DNA of 64,000 nt from Liolophura sinensis (Eukaryota; Mollusca; Polyplacophora; Chitonida; Chitonidae), in the NCBI RefSeq assembly GCF_032854445.1, contig NC_088295.1:34938510-35002509 (forward strand), written 5' to 3'. Shown in pieces: positions 58,801 through 64,000 of this stretch. The position numbers and the translations under genes were made by a program. The notes beneath the pieces are model-generated. The model did no database searches. It saw only the letters and a program-made list of their open reading frames with translations, and had not been told where the DNA came from. Each line of letters starts with the position of its first letter. Positions within the stretch are counted from its first letter, which is position 1.

Positions 58801-61301
58801 GTCGTCAGTTTGGGACCAGTAACAAGGGCCATCCGTACGTCAAGGTGAGAATGCCGTGTGAAGTAGATTAAAGTGACATGATTGAACAAGTTTTAGAATC
58901 TTCTTGATGTAGAGGTGGCTGTAATTTGTGGCCTTGAACAATGTGCTTGTACTTCATGTTGTGTTCTCCGTTTTCATTTATATTGTCTCTGTGACGATTA
59001 CACATGTTGATATGTGGAACAATTCATCTTTGTTTCACAGATGGTATACGAGAGTGGTGATTGGTTGGTCGGAGGTGACCTGGAGGTCATTGAGCGAATC
59101 ACTTGGGGTGACGGCTTGGATGAATATCGCTACACTCCAAAGGAACTACGCCTGAAATTCCGGCAGATTGGGGTAGGTCTGGTTATGGGCTTTCCAAAAG
59201 GTTTTTCAATACATAGTGAATACAATGTATTACATTGTGAATTACATTATGAATACAATGTATTACAGATGAAATCCATTTTGTTCTGTCTTTTAACATA
59301 GCGTGTTGTGTTGTGTTTACAGCATGTACTGGAACTTCTTCCATGTTTTGTGAAAGATTTGAAATATAACAAGAGGAATGATTTGTTACATCAGCAGTTC
59401 AGTAGATCTAATTTGTATACCATTTTTTCCATTTTTAAACAGGCAGATGGAGTGTTTGCGTTCCAGCTGCGTAATCCAATTCACAATGGCCACGCCTTGC
59501 TGATGCAGGACACAAAGAGAAGGCTACTAGAAAGGGGCTTCAGCAAACCAGTGTTGTTGTTGCATCCTCTGGGTAAGCACATTGCCTAGATGATTACACT
59601 TTGTACATAATCATACATCATGGACATTAAAGCTGTTTTTCAATATGAAAAGAGAGCCTTTACCATTCATGAATTAGGGTTACTTTAGTTCAGAAACCTG
59701 TGCAGGTCTTATTTCTGGAGTGCATATTTTAAAATTCTCGTGCCTGTGTGGGACCTTAACCCTGAAAATGTCATTCACAATAAAGGTGTTTTTGTTAAGT
59801 GGATTCTCTTTGAAGAGTTAACCAAGTATAGAAGATGTTTTGTCAATCCCCATTCTATGATCCATGTATCCATGATATCTTAACCATCCAAATATATCTG
59901 TACTTTGACAGGAAGCTGAAAATCTTCCCATGTCATTTTATGGCACACAACATACTATCACAATCAGATTGGTATATTTTGTTTTTTATCATCAGCCTGT
60001 TACAAGTGTGACTTAATGTGTTCTGTTGCTAATTTCAGGTGGGTGGACAAAAGATGATGATGTCCCATTAGCTGTGAGAATGAGGCAGCACAAGGCTATC
60101 CTGGATGAGGGTGTGTTAGACCCAGAGAGCACAGTGCTAGCTATATTCCCCTCCCCCATGATGTACGCAGGACCCACAGAGGTAACACAACGCATTATGT
60201 TAAGAATTCTCCATGTTGCTCTCAAAACATAGAATAGAGTTTGAAAAAGAGATTATATGGTTTCTGTTTAACAAAAGGTTGAAAGAAAAAAAGTGAGACA
60301 ATAAAAATAAGAAAAAGTGATGCAGCAGCACAATGTAACTTACATTCTTGGCTCCAGTCTACATTCAGTTGAAATCTTATTTTAAGCAGTTTGTTCCACA
60401 ATTCTAAAGCTTATTTGGGCTAGAGGATTTAATATCTGTTGTACAGTAGGTCAAACATTATCTTATGAATGGATGGAGGAATATACACCGGTCAGACATT
60501 AATTTCTTAAATTTTCTCTCTTTCTTCAGGTGCAGTGGCATGCCAAAGCTAGAATGTCCACAGGTGCAAATTTCTATATAGTTGGTCGTGACCCAGCAGG
60601 GATGCCACATCCAGATGGTGGGAAAGATCTGTTTGAGGCTTCACATGGCGCCAAGGTAATTAACAGCATTGTTTCGTAATGTGAATCTGACTTTGATTAT
60701 CATTGTAAAGACTGCAAGGGATAAAATTGACAGAGCATGAATGTAATTAAAGATTTGTCTTTATGGCGCCCAATTCCTTCTTGCATCTCTGTGAAAATGA
60801 TGTAAGATACTATTTATATGACCATTGTGTTATATGAACTGCAAATGTTGGTGACATAAATGTGGGGAAAATTTCTGGCTCAGTACAATTCTACATGATT
60901 TAGTAAAAGCATTCCTCTTGCTTCATGAAACATTAGAAACTGCTTTGGTAAGTGGAGACATTTATGAGAAGCAGAATGTTTTCAGTTGTGATTTGATGGT
61001 TTAGCACCCAGTATGTTTATGATACACAGAGTAAGGGCACTAATAATCGGTCTCTTTTCTTCAGGTGCTCACAATGGCCCCAGGTCTCACTCAGCTAGAA
61101 ATTGTCCCCTTTAGAGTAGCCGCGTACAACCAGAAGAAAAAAGCCATGGACTTCTTTGATCCGGAAAAGAAAGACGACTTCATCTTCATCTCGGGAACCA
61201 AAATGCGCAAAATGGCCAGAGAAGGCACAACGCCTCCAGATGGCTTCATGGCTCCTAAAGCTTGGAAAATCATGCAGGAGTTCTATCAGAGCAAAGATTA
61301 G
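46795..61301 (+). CDS. PAPSS: Bifunctional 3'-phosphoadenosine 5'-phosphosulfate synthase, complete
   Basis: Makes the universal sulfate donor PAPS from sulfate and two ATP: the ATP sulfurylase half forms APS and the APS kinase half phosphorylates it. The first exon is uncertain (46795-46833 used here). Shared exons: 54802-54916, 55452-55687, 56202-56340, 56706-56824, 57658-57771, 58216-58327, 58639-58844, 59041-59172, 59443-59572, 60039-60181, 60530-60655, 61065-61301. All phases agree; the shared part is 602 residues, total about 607-615 (human PAPSS1 624). APS kinase domain: P-loop [34 protein letters not shown] and [12 protein letters not shown] sulfurylase domain: [10 protein letters not shown], the [10 protein letters not shown] nucleotide-binding motif, [29 protein letters not shown] and [14 protein letters not shown]. 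Exon 1 joins just before VQRATN, the same place as in vertebrates. No key residue is missing. Confidence 0.97.
48437..48451 (+). CDS. PAPSS candidate first exon B
   Basis: ATG TTT GGA TTT CAA followed by GTAAGT encodes MFGFQ in phase 0. It is preceded by about 200 bases without a close acceptor and with a repeated CAGTCACAGC motif. Very short, so only suggestive. Confidence 0.35.
48904..48960 (+). repeat. Repeat family R7, copy 1
   Basis: GAATGAATGATTATGGTTTA and CCACGTTTGGCAATTTTACA. The same start recurs at 55288 and 58513, all in the PAPSS gene and the same orientation. It resembles a widespread molluscan short repeat known to me from memory. Confidence 0.5.
50134..50166 (+). CDS. PAPSS candidate first exon C
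   Basis: Encodes [11 protein letters not shown] and ends AAG/GTTTGT in phase 0. The ATG has a strong context (GAAGAAATGG). Shares an FG motif near the start with candidate B. Confidence 0.45.
51820..52310 (+). repeat. 30-bp minisatellite split by a SINE
   Basis: Units of TCTTTACAT-GACTTTACAG plus ATTGTGTATG-type spacer, period 30. About five units lie before the SINE and two after. The period is a multiple of three, so an open frame ([10 protein letters not shown] repeats) runs through it; this is not evidence of coding. Confidence 0.9.
51991..52258 (+). mobile_element. SINE family 1 with homopolymer A tail, youngest-looking copy
   Basis: Complete head and body, ending in AATC plus about 28 uninterrupted A. 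ACATTGACTTTAC is present on both sides, but because the insertion is in a tandem repeat the duplication could partly be the repeat itself. Confidence 0.95.
55288..55365 (+). repeat. Repeat family R7, copy 2
   Basis: TGAATGATTATGGCTTAACG followed by CCAGTTAAACAGTATTGCAG. Aligns with 48904-48960. Confidence 0.5.
58513..58560 (+). repeat. Repeat family R7, short copy 3
   Basis: AACGAATGAATGATTATGGC start only; the remainder is diverged. Confidence 0.35.
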
Positions 61302-62034
61302 ATAGATATCTATGTATGTATAAATCCATAACAGCTAATCCTATTTACTTACAGGGTTGACAGCTTAACCTATATATGGGAAATCTTGTTACTAGATTAC
61401 TTGAGGTGTCTAAGTTGTGGTTAATATATTCATGAGGGTAAATAGTTTGGGTCCATCAAAATACCGCTATTTCTTGTTAGTAATTCTTAAACCTGTGATA
61501 GATGTGATGCTTTTAAAACTGCTGAAGTGGTGAAAAAAAAAAGTATTATAAGTTGTATGTATTCATGAATTTTGATCCTTTTATGAGCTAGTGTAAGAAA
61601 TTTAACTGAAAAGACTTAAAACTGGTTGTGCGAAGTTACTAAAAAAAAAGTCTAAAAATAGTTTACCATGTCATTTTTAAAATGCTGTTCGTAACTTTCT
61701 CATGTACGCAAATCATGCATGAAAACATTAATTTCCTGTTGGGAAGTTTTACCGGCTCTTGATCTGATTTCTTTATTATCAGAGGGAAACTTTTGACAAT
61801 TTTAATTCATCTTATTGATCAGTTCAATGGATATTTGTCAATATTGTCAGTGTCCACTTCATGTATTTTGGGAGGTAACCAGTGCATTAGCAAGTCATAG
61901 GGTGGGTCATCTTCATTGAGCTGGGACCACACATTACTGCTCACAAATTTTCATTTTCCTGTGTTGTTATACAGATCTTTATCATGTTATGGACCCAGAA
62001 ACAAACTTGGTAGAAACCAAGAAATGATGGGAAC

Positions 62035-62040
62035 AATAAA
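62035..62040 (+). terminator. Candidate polyadenylation signal of PAPSS
   Basis: First canonical AATAAA after the PAPSS stop codon, 734 bases downstream. Confidence 0.5.
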
Positions 62041-62290
62041 TCTTCTTTATCTGGTGCATGATAACAATGGTGTTCAGATGTCTCATTCCTTAACTTACTG
62101 ATCTTTAGTGGTCCAAGCTGTCAGTTGGCTAATAGTGTTGCAGTTCGTGTTTGTAATATGATTGTGTACCATCAACAGTGCATTCTGTAGCCTAAAAAGC
62201 TACACCAGTATCAAAACCTGTAAGTGTGGAAGCTGCGTTAAATGATGGTCTGCAGTGTTTTCCTAAAAATATGCAGCACATTATTACAGC

Positions 62291-62705
62291 TGGTCGATGT
62301 CTCTGTGGCCTAGTGCTTAGTGTGCTAGCGCCGCATAATAACCTAGGAGCCTCTATGCAACGACTGGTTGACCCGTATCAGTATAATGGTTCGGGCGGGG
62401 CGGCCTACTTGCCTTTGGTAAGTTGTCTCAGTGAAGCAGCACTAGATAAAAGAGCGGTGGAAATCCGTCCTGCAACAAGGAGGCACGTTACATACACGCT
62501 GGACTCCTTTGTCGTCATATGACTGAAAAATTGTTGAGTACGATGTTAAACCCCAAGCACTCACTTACTCCAGTGCAATCTCTGGGAGTTCAAGTCCAGC
62601 TCAGTCCTCTCCGTTCATAGTCATGGAAAGATAGGAAAGTCGTGGGCTTGTCATATAAGTTACATATTTTTACAGCGTAAAACAAATACCAAATAAATAA
62701 ATCAA
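62291..62705 (+). mobile_element. SINE family 1 copy interrupted by a SINE family 2 insertion
   Basis: The family 1 head lies at 62291-62345 (GCCTAGTGCTTAGTGTGCTA to AGGAGCCTCT) and the rest resumes at about 62572 (GAGTTCAAGTCCAGCTCAGT) with an AAAT tail near 62700. Between them sits family 2. Confidence 0.8.
62346..62571 (+). mobile_element. SINE family 2, 5'-truncated, nested in family 1
   Basis: Starts within the central block CAACGACTGGTTGACCCGTA, continues through GAAATCCGTCCTGCAACAAG and ends TTGTTGAGTACGATGTTAAA plus a CACTCACTT tail. Closely matches the copy at 33427-33700. Confidence 0.8.
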
Positions 62706-63440
62706 ATTTACTGGTGCGATAATACAGGAGCAAATTTTTTCACATATCCTCTCCTAGTTTGTGCAAAGTCCTGCAAGAAACACAACATTACCAATTTCTA
62801 GGCACAAGTGACGCCGTACTTTCCAACATTTTTGATGTCATTCCAGCATACTCAACTACGTATCTGATTCGGTGTGAAGTAAAAATATTATCACATAACA
62901 CCAAGCAAATTTTATGGAAAATTATATTTTTGAGGACTTAAGTTTTAAGTGTTATTGTAAATTCTTTTCAACCATGGTATTAGCTCTACCATAGGATTTG
63001 CTTCATGCCATTGTAGTACTTCCACATAGTTTCTCTCGGAATTGGAGTAGCACTTAAAATTGCAGAATCAGAAATATGGGTTGTTTGGCATCCAGTCTCT
63101 GCCTTGTTTAACCTCCTCTATCTCGTGTTACCTGCTATCCAGAGTTAAAATTTCGAAAATGACACTTGGACCATCTAAATGATGTGAAATCTGAATGATT
63201 TCTGCAAGCGTGCCAGTTTACTTTCTAGAGAACAAGTCGTGACCAGAAGAGTAACAGGCACTTATTTATTGTACTTGAAATATTTTGACTGTTTTGCTGG
63301 AGAATAACAGGTAATGCAAGACAGAAGTCTTGCAGAACTTATGTCACCTTTTCTGCATACTAGTGCATGAGGAGTTAACATTACTAGAACGGGACGGTTT
63401 CCCTGTCTATGACCCTTAACTGTGCGCTTACATGTGTGAC
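62706..63440. other. 3' flank of PAPSS, nothing recognised
   Basis: No exon-like frame; the 60-codon frame at 62759-62941 has no recognisable features. Confidence 0.4.
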
Positions 63441-63537
63441 CTGTGTCCTGTTTCCTCCCATCATTATCTTGGTCGCTGTCGTATAAGTGAAATACTCTTG
63501 AATAGGGCGTAAAACACCAATCAAAATAAATAAACAA
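63440..63537 (+). mobile_element. SINE family 1, 3' fragment
   Basis: GTCGTATAAGTGAAATACTC, GGCGTAAAACACCAATCAAA and an A-rich tail, without head or boxes. Confidence 0.8.
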
Positions 63538-64000
63538 TTCGTGTCATCTGATTCTGGCAATGGTGGTCCAGATCAACAACCATAGGCAAGGATTGTAGTA
63601 TTCATGCACAAAAGGGTCAAGTGAGTTGCCCAGTTGGTAGTTCTATTACAAGCTGCTATCCCAGTCTTGTGCACGCAACTTTTCCAATGCCCTCCATTTA
63701 ATGTACACCTACAGGTAGGTGCTGAACAGTGGCTAATGGGCCCAGCTGGGCTGTTTCAGTCTCTTTATTCATGACCACTTGTCTTAAATTAAGCAAAATT
63801 TTCTGGTATGGAACACCATAACGCCAAAATGGCAAAGGTAATGTGAATAAAGGTAAAGACATTATGACATCAAACCCACGAGAATTGAATGTCCACACAT
63901 TACTGAACAACACATGTTAAGCTTCAAAGGGCGCAGTAATTTAGTGAATCAAAATATTTTTCCCATAAACATTCAGTCAGTTTGCCAGTCAAAATATTTT

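Overview
This is animal nuclear DNA. Genes are split into short exons with GT-AG introns, intergenic DNA is AT-rich and CpG-poor, and nothing resembles operons or ribosome binding sites. The protein sequences fit a lophotrochozoan invertebrate. About 18 copies of a tRNA-derived SINE with an A/T-rich tail, of a type I associate with bivalves and gastropods, make a mollusc most likely. The species is inferred and not proven.

Layout. (1) 1-2300: the last three exons of a STAMBP/AMSH-type JAMM deubiquitinase, plus strand, entering from the left. (2) 2300-8330: a repeat-rich spacer with a CpG-rich patch at 5.84-6.03 kb that carries a perfect palindromic kappaB motif and may be the promoter and first exon of the next gene. 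(3) 8398-24914: a complete IKK-alpha/beta-type IkappaB kinase, 19 coding exons, 748 codons, plus strand. (4) 25-30.3 kb: its 3' flank and spacer. (5) 36754-30518: a complete minus-strand MINPP1 phytase-type phosphatase, four exons, ending in an ER-retrieval RDEL. (6) 37.5-39.4 kb: a decayed DNA transposon with long inverted repeats and a MULE-like transposase remnant. (7) 39.4-46.3 kb: gene-poor spacer. (8) 46795-61301: a complete bifunctional PAPS synthase, plus strand, with three candidate alternative first exons and twelve shared exons. (9) 61.3-64 kb: 3' flank with nested SINEs.

The four genes are unrelated housekeeping or signalling genes, not a cluster. AMSH and IKK both touch ubiquitin-dependent signalling, and MINPP1 and PAPSS handle phosphate and sulfate esters, but I infer no shared regulation.

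The most unusual feature is inside IKK. The 3' end of exon 9 plus the first 11 intron bases, splice donor included, has been copied in tandem about 34 times with an exact 65-bp period, so intron 9 begins with about 35 near-identical donors. The next intron carries a second array of about 58-bp units that resemble the intron 10/exon 11 acceptor junction. Reading into the first array stops after five codons, predicting a 424-residue kinase plus ubiquitin-like-domain form without the dimerisation and NEMO-binding regions.
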